Part shown: in pieces, positions 9,119 through 17,991 of the stretch
Layout of the letters: each line of letters opens with the position of its first letter
How positions within the stretch are numbered: position 1 is the first letter of the stretch
Source: CALAED01 sp036378315
GTDB lineage: Bacteria > Actinomycetota > Actinomycetes > Streptosporangiales > Streptosporangiaceae
Assembly: GCA_036378315.1 (NCBI GenBank)
Contig: DASUWU010000011.1
Coordinates: 50,361 to 114,360 of the forward strand
Direction: 5' to 3'
DNA length: 64,000 nt
Program-made: the position numbers and the translations under genes
Notes under the pieces: generated by a model
Database searches by the model: none
What the model was told of the DNA's origin: nothing
What the model saw: the letters and a program-made list of their open reading frames with translations, nothing else

Positions 9119-9541
9119 ATGACCACAGCACGTGACGTCATGCATTCCGGCTGTGAGTGCCTGCGGACCGACGACAGCCTCGCGGACGCGGCGCGGCGGA
9201 TGGCCGAGCTGGACGTGGGCGCCATGCCGGTCTGCGGGAGCGACAACCGGCTGAAGGGCATCATCACCGACCGCGACATCGTGGTGAAGGCCATCGCGAA
9301 GGGCAGAAACCCGTCCGAGGTCAGGGCCGGAGACCTCATCGAGGGGACGTTGTGGTCGATCGACGCCGCCTCGGACGTCGACGACGTACTCCACCAGATG
9401 GCCGAGCATCGGATCCGTCGCCTGCCCGTCCTGGAGAACGAGGAGCTGGTCGGCATCATCAGCCAGGCCGACCTGGCGGCGAAGCTGCCGGAGGAAAAGG
9501 TCGGCGAGCTGATGGAGGCGATTTCGAGCACCTCGCACTGA
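9119..9541 (+). CDS. two-CBS-domain protein (Hrp1-like)
   Basis: This 140-residue soluble protein consists almost entirely of two CBS domains: TTARDVMHSGCECLRTDDSL through GIITDRDIVVKAI, and the second through RIRRLPVLENEELVGIISQADLA. CBS pairs usually bind adenosyl ligands (AMP, ATP, NADH) and act as energy sensors. It resembles the hypoxic-response protein family of mycobacteria in length and layout. A GGGGGG-rich ribosome site precedes the ATG. It follows the acs-pdh-acp genes by 65 bases and may report energy state to them, which is inference from context. Confidence 0.82.
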   Translation: MTTARDVMHSGCECLRTDDSLADAARRMAELDVGAMPVCGSDNRLKGIITDRDIVVKAIAKGRNPSEVRAGDLIEGTLWSIDAASDVDDVLHQMAEHRIRRLPVLENEELVGIISQADLAAKLPEEKVGELMEAISSTSH

Positions 9542-9563
9542 CGGCACCCCTCGCGCCGCGATC

Positions 9564-9591
9564 CGCCGGCCCTGGCCCCGGGCCACCGGCG
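9564..9591 (+). terminator. GC-rich hairpin after the CBS gene
   Basis: Arms CGCCGG (9564-9569) and CCGGCG (9586-9591) enclose a nested TGGCC/GGCCA pairing, 23 bases past the CBS stop codon. There is no T-tract, as is common for actinobacterial terminators. It may end the acs-pdh operon before the LuxR gene. Confidence 0.35.
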
Positions 9592-9691
9592 TGGCCAGAC
9601 CAGGCCAGAACCCGCCGGGCGGCGCCCAAACTCAGGTTGTCAAGGATCCGTGACCTATGAGTGGGCGCACACTGAACCACGGGGGTCTGTG

Positions 9692-12409
9692 ATGGGTGCA
9701 GGGCACATGGGGTCCGCCTGGCCGATGATCGGGCGGGCTCGGGAACTGGCGACGATCGGCGGCGTCATGGCCGCCGGACATCCTGGCGGGTTCGTGCTGC
9801 GCGGACCGACCGGAATCGGCAAGACGCGCTTGGCCCATGAGGTCCTGCTGGCCGCGGAGTCGGCGGGACGGCACATCGAATGGGTGGCGGCCACCCGGGC
9901 GACCGCGTCGATCCCGTTCGGCGCGGTGTCGCATCTGTTAGAGATGGACGACCGGCTCACGGTCGAGAACGTCGGGCTGCTGCGGCATACGGTCGATCGC
10001 CTGGCCGAAAACCCGGGCCTTCCCATGGTTCTCGGCGTGGACGACGCCCATCTGCTGGACGACGGCTCGGCGGCCCTCATCCATCAGCTCGTGCTGCGCG
10101 GCGTGGTCTTCCTCGTCGCCACCGTCCGGACGGGCGAGGCCGTGCCCGATGCGATCACTACCTTGTGGAAAGACAACCTGGTCCGTTCCCTGCACCTCGG
10201 GCCGCTGTCACCCGTGGACGCCGACGCCTTGTTGGACGAGGTGCTAGGCCCGCACATCGAGGGCGTGACGAGACAGGAGATCGGGCGGGTCACCGCCGGC
10301 AACCCGCTGGTACTGCGCGAGCTGCTCGCCGGCGCGCTCGAGAACGAGGCGCTCGTCCGGCGGCAGGGCGTCTGGTGCTGGGGCTCGGGGCCGCGCTACG
10401 GCGCCGCGCTCATCGAGTTGGTCGAGGGGCGGCTGGCGGCGCTGGACGAGGCGACCCGATCGGTGCTCGAGTTCCTCGCGTGCGGCGAGCCGCTCTCCGC
10501 CGGGCTGCTCGAGCGGTTGATCGACAGCGGCACGCTCGACGTGCGCGCGGTCGCCACGGCCGAGCGGCGGGGCCTGATAGCGCACAAGCGGTCGGGCCGG
10601 CGCGAGTGCCTGGCGCTGACCCACCCGATCTATGGCGAGGTCATCCGTGCCGGGCTGAGCCGATACCGGGCGCGCGGGGTCTACCAGTCCATCTTGGAGG
10701 CGGCCGGTGGGCTGCCGACGCGGCGCAACGACGACGTCCTCAGGCTGGCGGTGTGGCAACTCGAGGCCGGGGTCGTGGCGCTGCAGCCCTCGTTGCTGAT
10801 CGAAGCGGCCTACCATGCCGCGGCTCGCGCCGACTTCACGCTCGCCGAACGCCTCCTGCGGACCGCCCGCGACGCCGGCGAGCCGCGAAAGGCGGCCCGC
10901 GCGCTCGCGCGGGTGCTGGCCTGGCAGGGACGCCTGGGGGAGGTCGCGTCGGTCCTGCCTGAAACGGCTCCGGCTCAGGGCGGCGACGACGACCCGGCCC
11001 GATGGGCCGTCGTCCGCGCGTGGAGCTCCTGGGGCCAGGGGAAGGCGGCCCGGGCCGGGCGGGAGCTGGACGCCGCAGTCCCCAGCACCGAGCGGGGTCG
11101 CCTCGAGGTCGCCGCGACCCGCGCGTGGCTGCTGCTCTTCGCCGGCCGCGCCAAGGAGGCGGTCGAGGCCGTCTCCGGCGTCATCGACCGGCGGGTTCCG
11201 GACGAGAACGGGACCGTCTGGCCGCACGCGGTGGCCGCCGCGGCCAATGCCGAAGCCCTCACCGGCCGCACGGACGGCGCCCTGGCGCTGATCGACCGAG
11301 GGCTCGCGGTGGCCAGGCGCGAGGACGCGGCGGTCTGGGAGCCGGTGATCCTGGGCTGGGCGCGGTGCCGGGCGCTGCACCTGTCCGGGCGGCTGTTGGA
11401 CGCCCAGACCGTCGGCCACGCCGGGTACGCCGAGGCGGTCGCGCTCGGCCTGCCCGACATGGTCGTCGGCTGGATCGGCTATCTGGGGTCGATCGCGTTG
11501 ACCCAGGGACGGGTGATCGCCGCGCAGGCGGCGCTGCGGGAAGCCCTGGCCCGGCTGGCCGAGCACGACCCCTACCGGTACGGGGGCTACTTCATGGCCG
11601 AGCTGGCCTGCGCGAACGCGCTGGCCGGGGACGCGGAAGCGGCGCGGGAATGGCTGCGGCGTTCGGAGGTCGGGCAAGGTGAGAACAACAAGATGTTCGC
11701 TCCGTGGGCGGAGCTCGACCGCGCCTGGGTGATCGCGGCCGGCGGCGAGCCGGACCGTGCGGCCGAGCAGGCCGGGACGGCCGCCGAGCTGGCGCGTACG
11801 CTCGGGCAGCACGCCGTCGAGGCGATCGCGCTCTACGACGTCGCCCGGCTGGGCGACCCGGGCTCCGTGCGGGCACGTCTTGAGGAGCTCACCGGCCTCG
11901 TCGACGGCGCGTTCGTGCGGAGCATGGCCGGCGCCGCCACGGCCCTGACCGCCGCGGACGGCGCCGCGCTCGACGCGGCGGCGGCCGAGTTCGACGGTCT
12001 CGCTCTCCCGCTGCACGCCGCGGAGCTGGCGGCCGCGGCCGCCAGGGCGCACCGCGCCGCCGGGCGGCGAAGACCTGCCAACGCCTCCTGGGAGCGATCG
12101 ATCACCCTGGCCGGCCTCTGTGAGGGCGCCCGCACACCGTTGCTGAGCAGCGAGGACTTCGTGAGCGTGCTGACCGCGCGGGAACGCGAAATCGCCACCC
12201 TGGCCGCATCCGGACTGGCGAGCAAGGCCATCGCCGACCGGCTGTCGCTGTCCCGGCGTACGGTCGAGAACCACCTCGCCCGCGCGTACAACAAGCTTGG
12301 AGTGACCAGCCGCAAGGACGTGGCCAGGCTGCTCACCGTTCAGGCGGGGCCGGCGGGCCGGCCACCCGTCGTGAGTAATGGCGCCGGGTCGCGGCGCGAA
12401 TCTGAGTAA
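9692..12409 (+). CDS. large ATP-binding LuxR (LAL) family transcriptional regulator
   Basis: The protein (905 aa) has a STAND-type ATPase at the N-terminus with Walker A GPTGIGKT (residues 38-45) and a Walker B-like PMVLGVDDAHLLDD. A long alpha-helical TPR-like middle follows, and the C-terminus is a LuxR helix-turn-helix (LTAREREIATLAASGLASKA, then RRTVENHLARAYNKLGVTSR). LAL proteins are usually pathway-specific activators of secondary metabolism or sugar use. The ATG at 9692 is chosen for the GGGGG site 6 bases upstream; a GTG at 9650 would add 14 residues. Codon 83 (9938-9940) is TTA, so translation probably depends on the rare bldA leucyl-tRNA. Its target may be the neighbouring RiPP-like locus, but this is not shown by sequence. 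Confidence 0.85.
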   Translation: MGAGHMGSAWPMIGRARELATIGGVMAAGHPGGFVLRGPTGIGKTRLAHEVLLAAESAGRHIEWVAATRATASIPFGAVSHLLEMDDRLTVENVGLLRHTVDRLAENPGLPMVLGVDDAHLLDDGSAALIHQLVLRGVVFLVATVRTGEAVPDAITTLWKDNLVRSLHLGPLSPVDADALLDEVLGPHIEGVTRQEIGRVTAGNPLVLRELLAGALENEALVRRQGVWCWGSGPRYGAALIELVEGRLAALDEATRSVLEFLACGEPLSAGLLERLIDSGTLDVRAVATAERRGLIAHKRSGRRECLALTHPIYGEVIRAGLSRYRARGVYQSILEAAGGLPTRRNDDVLRLAVWQLEAGVVALQPSLLIEAAYHAAARADFTLAERLLRTARDAGEPRKAARALARVLAWQGRLGEVASVLPETAPAQGGDDDPARWAVVRAWSSWGQGKAARAGRELDAAVPSTERGRLEVAATRAWLLLFAGRAKEAVEAVSGVIDRRVPDENGTVWPHAVAAAANAEALTGRTDGALALIDRGLAVARREDAAVWEPVILGWARCRALHLSGRLLDAQTVGHAGYAEAVALGLPDMVVGWIGYLGSIALTQGRVIAAQAALREALARLAEHDPYRYGGYFMAELACANALAGDAEAAREWLRRSEVGQGENNKMFAPWAELDRAWVIAAGGEPDRAAEQAGTAAELARTLGQHAVEAIALYDVARLGDPGSVRARLEELTGLVDGAFVRSMAGAATALTAADGAALDAAAAEFDGLALPLHAAELAAAAARAHRAAGRRRPANASWERSITLAGLCEGARTPLLSSEDFVSVLTAREREIATLAASGLASKAIADRLSLSRRTVENHLARAYNKLGVTSRKDVARLLTVQAGPAGRPPVVSNGAGSRRESE

Positions 12410-12420
12410 TCACTTACTCA
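12403..12420. repeat. 7-bp-arm inverted repeat at the LAL stop codon
   Basis: TGAGTAA (12403-12409) and TTACTCA (12414-12420) form a perfect inverted repeat spaced by TCAC. It straddles the stop codon of the LAL regulator. A related GTGAGTAATGG lies about 30 bases upstream. It could be a weak terminator or an operator; the A/T-rich stem fits an operator better. Confidence 0.4.
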
Positions 12421-12764
12421 AGCCAGCGAAGGCATGCTCGTCTTAACGTTCCCCTTTGAAGGCGGATCGCCGATATGCGGGGGGCATGAAATGGCGGGGC
12501 CTGTCTGGGGGCGCACGACGCTGCGACGTGAGACTTTCTCCGTTTTCAGCAGCAGCGTGCCGGTTGCGGTATCCGGAGCTGACGTACGTCGAGCCGGCGA
12601 GAATTCCGTCGGCGGCCAGCCGTTCTTGGGTGATGTGGACAATGCCGGCCCCACTGCGCCGGGAATCCCCATTCTGTTTGCAATTTCATAGTGAAACATT
12701 AATTCGGTGCCCGGAAATCACGAATCGACGAGCCGGCCATGCCGCCGGGTGAGGGGGAACGAGC
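12410..12764. promoter_or_regulatory. 355-bp non-coding gap between two LuxR genes
   Basis: No supported gene is seen. Short reading frames on both strands lack ribosome sites and conserved features. The stretch is less GC-rich than its surroundings towards its right end (for example around 12675-12720), as expected for a promoter of the downstream LuxR gene. A small ATGC/GCAT inverted repeat with a G-rich loop lies near 12474-12486. No clear -35/-10 pair was found by eye. Confidence 0.45.
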
Positions 12765-14609
12765 GTGGACGGGGTAGCGACGGGCAGGGCCACGGGTGTC
12801 ATCGGCGGCGACCGGCTCACGCTGGAACCCGAACCGGAACCGGCCGTATCCGCCTGCGGCGCGGTGGGGTCCGCGCCGAGCCGGGCCGTCCGCCTGCTGA
12901 CCGAGGCGGCCCGCCTCTTCACCGACGAGGGCGTCAGGCTGCTGGACCAGGGCCGGGCCCGGCCCGCCGTCCCGCTGTTCCGCCGGGCCGGCGAGTTGCT
13001 CTGCGACGTGGACGACCCCGAGCTGCGGGCGGCCGCGCTCGAGCCGTTACTGACCGCCCTGGTGGACGCCGGCCAGGTGTCCTCCGCGCTCCGGCTGGCC
13101 CGCGACGTGGACGAGCTGGAATGCGCCGGGCTGTCCCGGGAACGGGTGGCCGCGCTGCGGACGCGGCTGGCCTGGGCCGCCGCCGTGGCCGGCGACCCCG
13201 AAGCCGGGCTCGCCCAGGTCGACGCCGCGCGCGAGTCGCTGCCCGCCGAGCGCGCCGGGCGTCCCGGCCCGCGATCCGACGAACCGGCCGGCCGTACCCG
13301 CGCGCTGCTCGACGCGGTCGCGGCCGACCTGACCGCCCAGCGCGCCCAGGACGGCACGGCTCGTGCCGCTCACCGGCTGGCCAGGCGGGCGCTTCACTCG
13401 GATCTGCCCGAGGCGCGATGTTACGCGTGGAACACGTTGGGGGCGCTGGCCAGGCGGATCGACGTGGCCGGAGCCGGCGCCTGCTTCGAACGGGCCCGCG
13501 CGCTCGCTCAGGACCACCGGCTGCCGCTCTGGAGGTTGCGCGCCCAGCTCCAGATCGGCGTCGGCGACTGGCTGCTCGACGGGCGGACGATGCGCCTGGA
13601 GCAGGTACGCGAGAACGCCGGGCGGATGGAGGCAGGGGCGCTCGCCTGTTCGGCGGCCGCGACGCTCGCGCTCGACCGGGTGCTGCGTGGCCGCCACGCG
13701 GAAGCCGGAGCGCTGATCGAGGAGTACGCGGCCGACGCCGCCCGGCTGGGACTGGCCGGGACCGCGCGCCGGCTGGCGGCCGTACACGCGGTGAACCTCG
13801 GCCATCAGGGCCGGCGGGAGGACCTGGACGCGGCGCTGGCCGAGCTCGGCGACGCCGGTGACCACGCGCCGCTGGTCCACGGGCTGGCCATGGCGTTCTG
13901 TTCGCTCCTCGACGAGGACGGGGAAGGCGCGCGCCGCGACGTGGCCGCCGCGGCCGCCCTGGAGCGGGTCCGTCCAGGGCCGTACTCGGTCGCCGGTCGC
14001 CACGGCCTGCACCTGCTGCTGGAGAACCTGTACGGCGCGGCCGGCGAACCGCGCGAGGAGATCGCCGGTGCGCTGGCCTGGAACCGGCCGTTCGTCGAGT
14101 TCGCCCGCGCCGTCTGGTACGGCAGGCAGGGGCGGGCCGCCGAGGCGGAGCGCGCCGTGGAGCGGGCCGTCCAGTACGCCGCCCCCTACGACCTGGCCCG
14201 TCACCTCGGGCTGCGGCTGGTGGCCGAGGCGGCCTACCGGGACGGTTGGGGCCGGCCCGCCGACTGGCTGCGTCCGGCCGAGGAGTACTTCCGCGGCCGC
14301 GGCCACCAGGCGGTCGCCGCCGCGTGCAGGACGCTGCTGCGCCGGTGCGGCGTGCCGGCGCCGCAACGCAGGCGCGGCGCCGAGGACATCCCGGGGCAGC
14401 TGCGCGCGCTCGGCGTGACCGTACGCGAGTACGAGGTCATGGGGCTTCTCGTGGCCGGGCACGGCAACCGGAGCATCGCGGAACGGCTGCACATCTCGCC
14501 CCGTACCGTCGAGAAACACGTCGCGAGCCTGCTGATGAAGGTCAGGCAGCCGAACCGCGGCGCGCTGATCGCGTTCGGCAGGGCGTCCCTGCGGGCGGCT
14601 CAACCGTGA
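12765..14609 (+). CDS. LuxR-family regulator lacking the ATPase domain
   Basis: The protein (614 aa) is mostly alpha-helical with TPR-like repeats (AVPLFRRAGELLCDVDDPEL, ACFERARALAQDHRLPLWRL and so on). It ends in a LuxR helix-turn-helix (LGVTVREYEVMGLLVAGHGN, SIAERLHISPRTVEKHVASL). It looks like the C-terminal two thirds of a LAL regulator; no Walker A motif is seen. The GTG start follows a GAGGGGGA site. Codon 95 (13047-13049) is TTA, suggesting bldA dependence like its upstream neighbour. Its 3' end overlaps the convergent flavin reductase gene by 10 bases. By position it is the best candidate for the regulator of the adjacent RiPP-like genes. Confidence 0.8.
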   Translation: MDGVATGRATGVIGGDRLTLEPEPEPAVSACGAVGSAPSRAVRLLTEAARLFTDEGVRLLDQGRARPAVPLFRRAGELLCDVDDPELRAAALEPLLTALVDAGQVSSALRLARDVDELECAGLSRERVAALRTRLAWAAAVAGDPEAGLAQVDAARESLPAERAGRPGPRSDEPAGRTRALLDAVAADLTAQRAQDGTARAAHRLARRALHSDLPEARCYAWNTLGALARRIDVAGAGACFERARALAQDHRLPLWRLRAQLQIGVGDWLLDGRTMRLEQVRENAGRMEAGALACSAAATLALDRVLRGRHAEAGALIEEYAADAARLGLAGTARRLAAVHAVNLGHQGRREDLDAALAELGDAGDHAPLVHGLAMAFCSLLDEDGEGARRDVAAAAALERVRPGPYSVAGRHGLHLLLENLYGAAGEPREEIAGALAWNRPFVEFARAVWYGRQGRAAEAERAVERAVQYAAPYDLARHLGLRLVAEAAYRDGWGRPADWLRPAEEYFRGRGHQAVAAACRTLLRRCGVPAPQRRRGAEDIPGQLRALGVTVREYEVMGLLVAGHGNRSIAERLHISPRTVEKHVASLLMKVRQPNRGALIAFGRASLRAAQP

Positions 14610-15124
14610 GCGGGCCGGGCCGGAAGCGTGTAGTACGCGCCGTCGAGGAGGACGACGGGATCGGCCGACTCGTCCTGGCGGCACCACAGCGGTGAGCCGA
14701 GGACCAGCGAGTGGTCGGCCGCTGGGATGACCCGCTCGACCGAGCACACGGTCGCGGCCACGGTGCCGCCCAGCACCGGGACTCCGCTCCGCCAGTGGTA
14801 GTCGACGCCGCGAAAGCGGTCCCCGGCCGGGCCGGCGAACGTCCCGGCGAGGTCGCGCTGCTCCTCGGCGAGGATGTTGACGCAGAAGACGCCTCGCTCG
14901 ACGACCGCCCTGAGCGTCCGGCTGTGCTCCGACAAGGAGACCAGCACCAGGGGCGGACGCAAAGAAACCGACAGGAACGCGCTCACGGTGCATCCCGCCG
15001 GGTCCGTCTCCCGGCCGTCCTCGCCGTGGGCGGTGGTGACGACGGCGACGCCCGCCGGCCAGCGCCGCATCAGGCGCCGCAACGCGGGTCCGCCGGCAAC
15101 GGCGGTCCGGTCCGGCCTGGTCAC
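14600..15124 (-). CDS. flavin reductase domain protein (HpaC-like)
   Basis: This 174-residue FMN-binding split-barrel protein probably reduces FMN or FAD with NAD(P)H for a partner monooxygenase. It shows RLMRRWPAGVAVVTTAHGED, SAFLSVSLRPPLVLVSLSEH, GVFCVNILAEEQRDLAGTFA and a C-terminal HSLVLGSPLW segment typical of the family. The GTG start overlaps the TGA of the upstream TPR gene (GTGA), so the two are co-translated. Possible partners are the LLM monooxygenase at 24011 or the flavoprotein at 17425. Confidence 0.83.
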   Translation of the reverse strand: MTRPDRTAVAGGPALRRLMRRWPAGVAVVTTAHGEDGRETDPAGCTVSAFLSVSLRPPLVLVSLSEHSRTLRAVVERGVFCVNILAEEQRDLAGTFAGPAGDRFRGVDYHWRSGVPVLGGTVAATVCSVERVIPAADHSLVLGSPLWCRQDESADPVVLLDGAYYTLPARPAHG

Positions 15125-17253
15125 GGCGCCACAGGGGCCGTGGCGGCGGCGCGCCGCGCGGCCGCGTCGAGATCGGCGCGGGCCGACGGCACGTCGCCGG
15201 CTTCCGCATGGCACAGACCCCGCTGGAGCAGCAGCTCGGCCCGGTCGGCTCCCGGCAGCTCGAGCGCCCTGCTGTAGTCGCCGATGGCCGCGTCCCAGCG
15301 CCCGGCGGCCCGCAGCACCTGGGCCCGGTTGTGGTAGAGGTTCGGGTCGTCAGGGGCGCACCGGATCGCCAGGGAGAAGTCGGAGATCGCCTGCTCGTGG
15401 TCGCCGCGCTCGAACGCCAGCTCGGCGCGGGCGGCCAGCGCGGCGACGAATCCGTCGTCGGCTTCCAGCGCCAGCCCGAAGTCCCGCAGCGCCGCATCGG
15501 TGTCGCCGGCCGCCGCGGCGGCGCGTCCCCGCGACACCAGCAGTCCCGGCGAACCCGGATGGTGTCGCAGGCCCTCGGTGACGCACCCGCGGGCGGCGGC
15601 CGTGTCTCCGCTGTCGAGGAGGAGCTCAGCGAGCGCGGCCCACGGGTCCGGCTCGCCCGGCTCGAGCTCGACGACGCGGGTGAGATCGGCGATGGCGCCG
15701 GGCAGGTCGCCCGTGTCGGCGAGGATCAGACCACGCTGGTAGTGGAGCTCCCAGGTGGGAGGCGAGATCCGGCACGCGGCGTCGTAGTCGGCGAGCGCAG
15801 CGACCGGATCGCCGAGCCGGCTGTGGAGCTCGGCGCGTTCGAGGTAGTAGTCGGGTACGGCAGGGTGCGCGGCCAGCGCGGCCGAATACAGCAGCACGGC
15901 TTCGTCCGGGCGGTCCAGGCGCGCCAGCAGGCCGGCCCGCTTCCGCACCAGCGCGGCCCGGCTCGGCCGGTGGACGTCGGGCCTGAGTTCGCGGTCGAGC
16001 CTGGCGAGCGCCTCCTCGACGAGGCGGAGGGCTTCGTCGAGCCGGCCGGCGTGCGCCTCGAGGTCGGCCAGGCTCGCCGCGCACAGTGCCGTCAGCAGCG
16101 CCCTGTCCTCCGGGTCGGGCAGCAGGGAGGCGATGGTGAGCGCCGTGGTGAGCCGGATCCTGGCGGGGTCGGGCGCGGGGCGCCGCCGCCCGGGGCTCCA
16201 GGACCTGAGCGGGAGCAACGCCGCCATGCGCAGGCCGTTGAGCTGGATCTTCGGGTCGGCGTAGCGTTCGCACAGCTCCAGATACAGCGCCTCGGACTCC
16301 GCCACCCGCCCGAGCGCCGCCAGCGCCGACGCGGCCTTGCCGGTGAGGGCCGCGTACGCCGTCATCCGGCCATCCGGATCGGCCAGCGCGCGCCCCCGCA
16401 GGGCGAGCTCGAGCGCGGCGTCGTGGAAACCCATCGCCAGGCAGTACTCGGCGGCCTCCACGAGCGCGTCCACACCGGCTCCTGACGGGTCGGAGCCGCG
16501 TTCGAGGTGGTACGGGATCGCGCCCAGCCGAAGGCTCGGGTCCCCGTCCTCGGCCAGCGCGGCCGCCCTGGCGTCGTGCCGGGCGGCGCGGCGCGCGGGA
16601 TCGGCGGTCCGGTAGGCGGCGAGCTCGGCGGGATCGGTCGACGTGCCGTCCGCTTCGATGTACGCCTGAAGCAGCGTGTCCTGGTCCCGCCGGCCGGACG
16701 GCTCCCTGACGGCTTCCAGGACGCGCTCGGGAACGGCGGTCCTGCGGACATGGCCGGCGACGGAGGGCGCGAGCCGCTCGCCGCGCGTGTGGACGAGGAC
16801 GGTGATCTCGGCGGTCGCTGAGGTGACGCGTCGCAGCAGGAGGCTCAGGAACTCCAGGTCGGTGGGGTCGGCATGGTCCACGTTCGCGAAGGTCAGGGCC
16901 AGCGGGCCGAGTGCCGCCGCGTGATCGAACAGATAGTCCACGACCCCGTGGGCGAGCCGGCGGGTGCGCCCGGCAGGGAACATCCCGGCCTTGTCCTCAC
17001 CCCGCATGCCGTGCGCCGCCATAACGGTCTCCGGATCGGCGGCGACGCGGTCCGTCAGCTCGGGAGCGATCGAGAGGATCGACAGCGCGTGCGCCCGCGC
17101 CGGCACCGGATCGTGCCGGCCGGACACCGGGACGAGAGCGCGAAGCAGCGTTCCCGCCCCGGTGTACGGGCCGCGCAGCCGGCGGTCGCAGTCCACGACG
17201 ACTCCACGGGACCCCGCGGGCAGAGCCCCGGCGATCCACTCCTGCGAGGTCAT
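15121..17253 (-). CDS. TPR-repeat protein with degenerate ATPase-like N-terminus (copy 1)
   Basis: The protein (710 aa) begins MTSQEWIAGALPAGSRGVVV and has an N-terminal region (about 1-190) laid out like the ATPase of LAL/AfsR regulators. An example is PLALTFANVDHADPTDLEFL, where a Walker B strand would be, but there is no Walker A lysine. About 200-700 is a run of tetratricopeptide repeats (PDYYLERAELHSRLGDPVAA, WELHYQRGLILADTGDLPGA, PNLYHNRAQVLRAAGRWDAA). There is no DNA-binding domain. It is clearly paralogous to the gene at 17992. The ATG follows a GAGGAGG site. It heads a two-gene operon with the flavin reductase. A scaffold or signalling role within the RiPP-like locus is likely, but the exact function is unknown. 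Confidence 0.8.
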   Translation of the reverse strand: MTSQEWIAGALPAGSRGVVVDCDRRLRGPYTGAGTLLRALVPVSGRHDPVPARAHALSILSIAPELTDRVAADPETVMAAHGMRGEDKAGMFPAGRTRRLAHGVVDYLFDHAAALGPLALTFANVDHADPTDLEFLSLLLRRVTSATAEITVLVHTRGERLAPSVAGHVRRTAVPERVLEAVREPSGRRDQDTLLQAYIEADGTSTDPAELAAYRTADPARRAARHDARAAALAEDGDPSLRLGAIPYHLERGSDPSGAGVDALVEAAEYCLAMGFHDAALELALRGRALADPDGRMTAYAALTGKAASALAALGRVAESEALYLELCERYADPKIQLNGLRMAALLPLRSWSPGRRRPAPDPARIRLTTALTIASLLPDPEDRALLTALCAASLADLEAHAGRLDEALRLVEEALARLDRELRPDVHRPSRAALVRKRAGLLARLDRPDEAVLLYSAALAAHPAVPDYYLERAELHSRLGDPVAALADYDAACRISPPTWELHYQRGLILADTGDLPGAIADLTRVVELEPGEPDPWAALAELLLDSGDTAAARGCVTEGLRHHPGSPGLLVSRGRAAAAAGDTDAALRDFGLALEADDGFVAALAARAELAFERGDHEQAISDFSLAIRCAPDDPNLYHNRAQVLRAAGRWDAAIGDYSRALELPGADRAELLLQRGLCHAEAGDVPSARADLDAAARRAAATAPVAP

Positions 17254-17298
17254 GGCGAGTCCTCCTCGTGCTGGCACCGGCCGGCGGTCGTGACGTAT

Positions 17299-17390
17299 CG
17301 ACGCTGCCATCGACCCGTGCGCGGGGCATGGGTGCCGCGCGCCCAATTTCCCCGGCCGGGGGCGGGCGAATGTGGGGGACGGCCCCCCAT
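17299..17390. promoter_or_regulatory. 92-bp shared regulatory block, copy 1, with GC palindrome
   Basis: This lies in the divergent gap between the TPR gene (start 17253, minus) and the flavoprotein gene (start 17425, plus). It aligns without gaps, at roughly 60% identity, to 21579-21670. The best-kept blocks are CGACGCTGCCATCG (17299-17312), GCATGGG, CCCAATTTCC (17342-17351) and the palindromic TGGGGGACGGCCCCCCAT (17373-17390). Read on the minus strand, the palindrome is ATGGGGGGCCGTCCCCCA, identical to copy 2. It is the probable operator or activator site for the locus. Confidence 0.65.
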
Positions 17391-17424
17391 GCGCCGACCG
17401 GGTCGCCCGGGCCAGGCTCCGGCC

Positions 17425-17982
17425 ATGAAGGACAACGCACTCACGATCATCGCCTGCGGCTCGAGCGCGGCGACGAACCTGCCCGCCTACCTGACCGGGC
17501 TCGCCGGCGCCGTCGACCTGGAGCTGCGCGTGCTCCTCACGCCCAGCGCCGGGCGGTTCATCCAGCCGCAGGTGGTCGCGTGGTACGCCGACGAGGTCAT
17601 CGGCAGCGACGACCCGGCCCTGAACCCGGCCGAGCTCGCCGGCCGGTCGATCGGGATCGTCGTCCTGCCGGCCACGGCCAACATGGTGGCGGCGGCCGCG
17701 CTCGGGCTGGCCGCCGGCCCGGCCCAGACGACCCTGCTCGCCGCGCCGGACCCCGCCTTGTTCTTCCCCAGCATGAACCCGTCGATGTGGGCCAAGGGCA
17801 CCACCCAGCGGCACGTCGCGGCGTTGCGCGCCGAAGGTCACACCGTCGTGGAGCCGCTGGAGCAGCGGATGTACGAGATCTGGCGGCGCGACTTCACGAC
17901 CGGCCCGGCGCTGCCGCCGCCGCATGTGGCCACCGAAACGATCATTGAGTGGCTGGAGAAGCGCCTGAACGCCGAGCCCTAG
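17425..17982 (+). CDS. HFCD/EpiD-type flavoprotein (Cys decarboxylase-like)
   Basis: This 185-residue member of the homo-oligomeric flavin-containing Cys decarboxylase fold is related to EpiD, MrsD, CypD and Dfp. It has the phosphate-binding ACGSSAATNLPAYL (10-23), the FMN-binding VVLPATANM (79-87) and the substrate-clamp motif PSMNPSMW (115-122). These enzymes usually oxidatively decarboxylate a C-terminal peptidyl-Cys. In the segment before PATAN, where the family has a catalytic HIxL, this protein reads NPAEL (Pro68), so the usual His seems absent. It is transcribed from a divergent promoter carrying the shared palindrome and converges on the second TPR gene 9 bases away. The Cys-terminal precursor at 21440 is the natural candidate substrate. 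Confidence 0.78.
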   Translation: MKDNALTIIACGSSAATNLPAYLTGLAGAVDLELRVLLTPSAGRFIQPQVVAWYADEVIGSDDPALNPAELAGRSIGIVVLPATANMVAAAALGLAAGPAQTTLLAAPDPALFFPSMNPSMWAKGTTQRHVAALRAEGHTVVEPLEQRMYEIWRRDFTTGPALPPPHVATETIIEWLEKRLNAEP

Positions 17983-17991
17983 CATCCTGGC

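Noticed and set aside
10244..12274. 676-codon minus-strand frame opposite the LAL regulator
   Set aside because: Composition is typical of an antisense frame and no domain is visible; the plus strand has Walker and HTH motifs.
12434..12699. Overlapping short frames on both strands in the gap between the two LuxR genes
   Set aside because: No ribosome site, signal or conserved pattern; treated as regulatory DNA.
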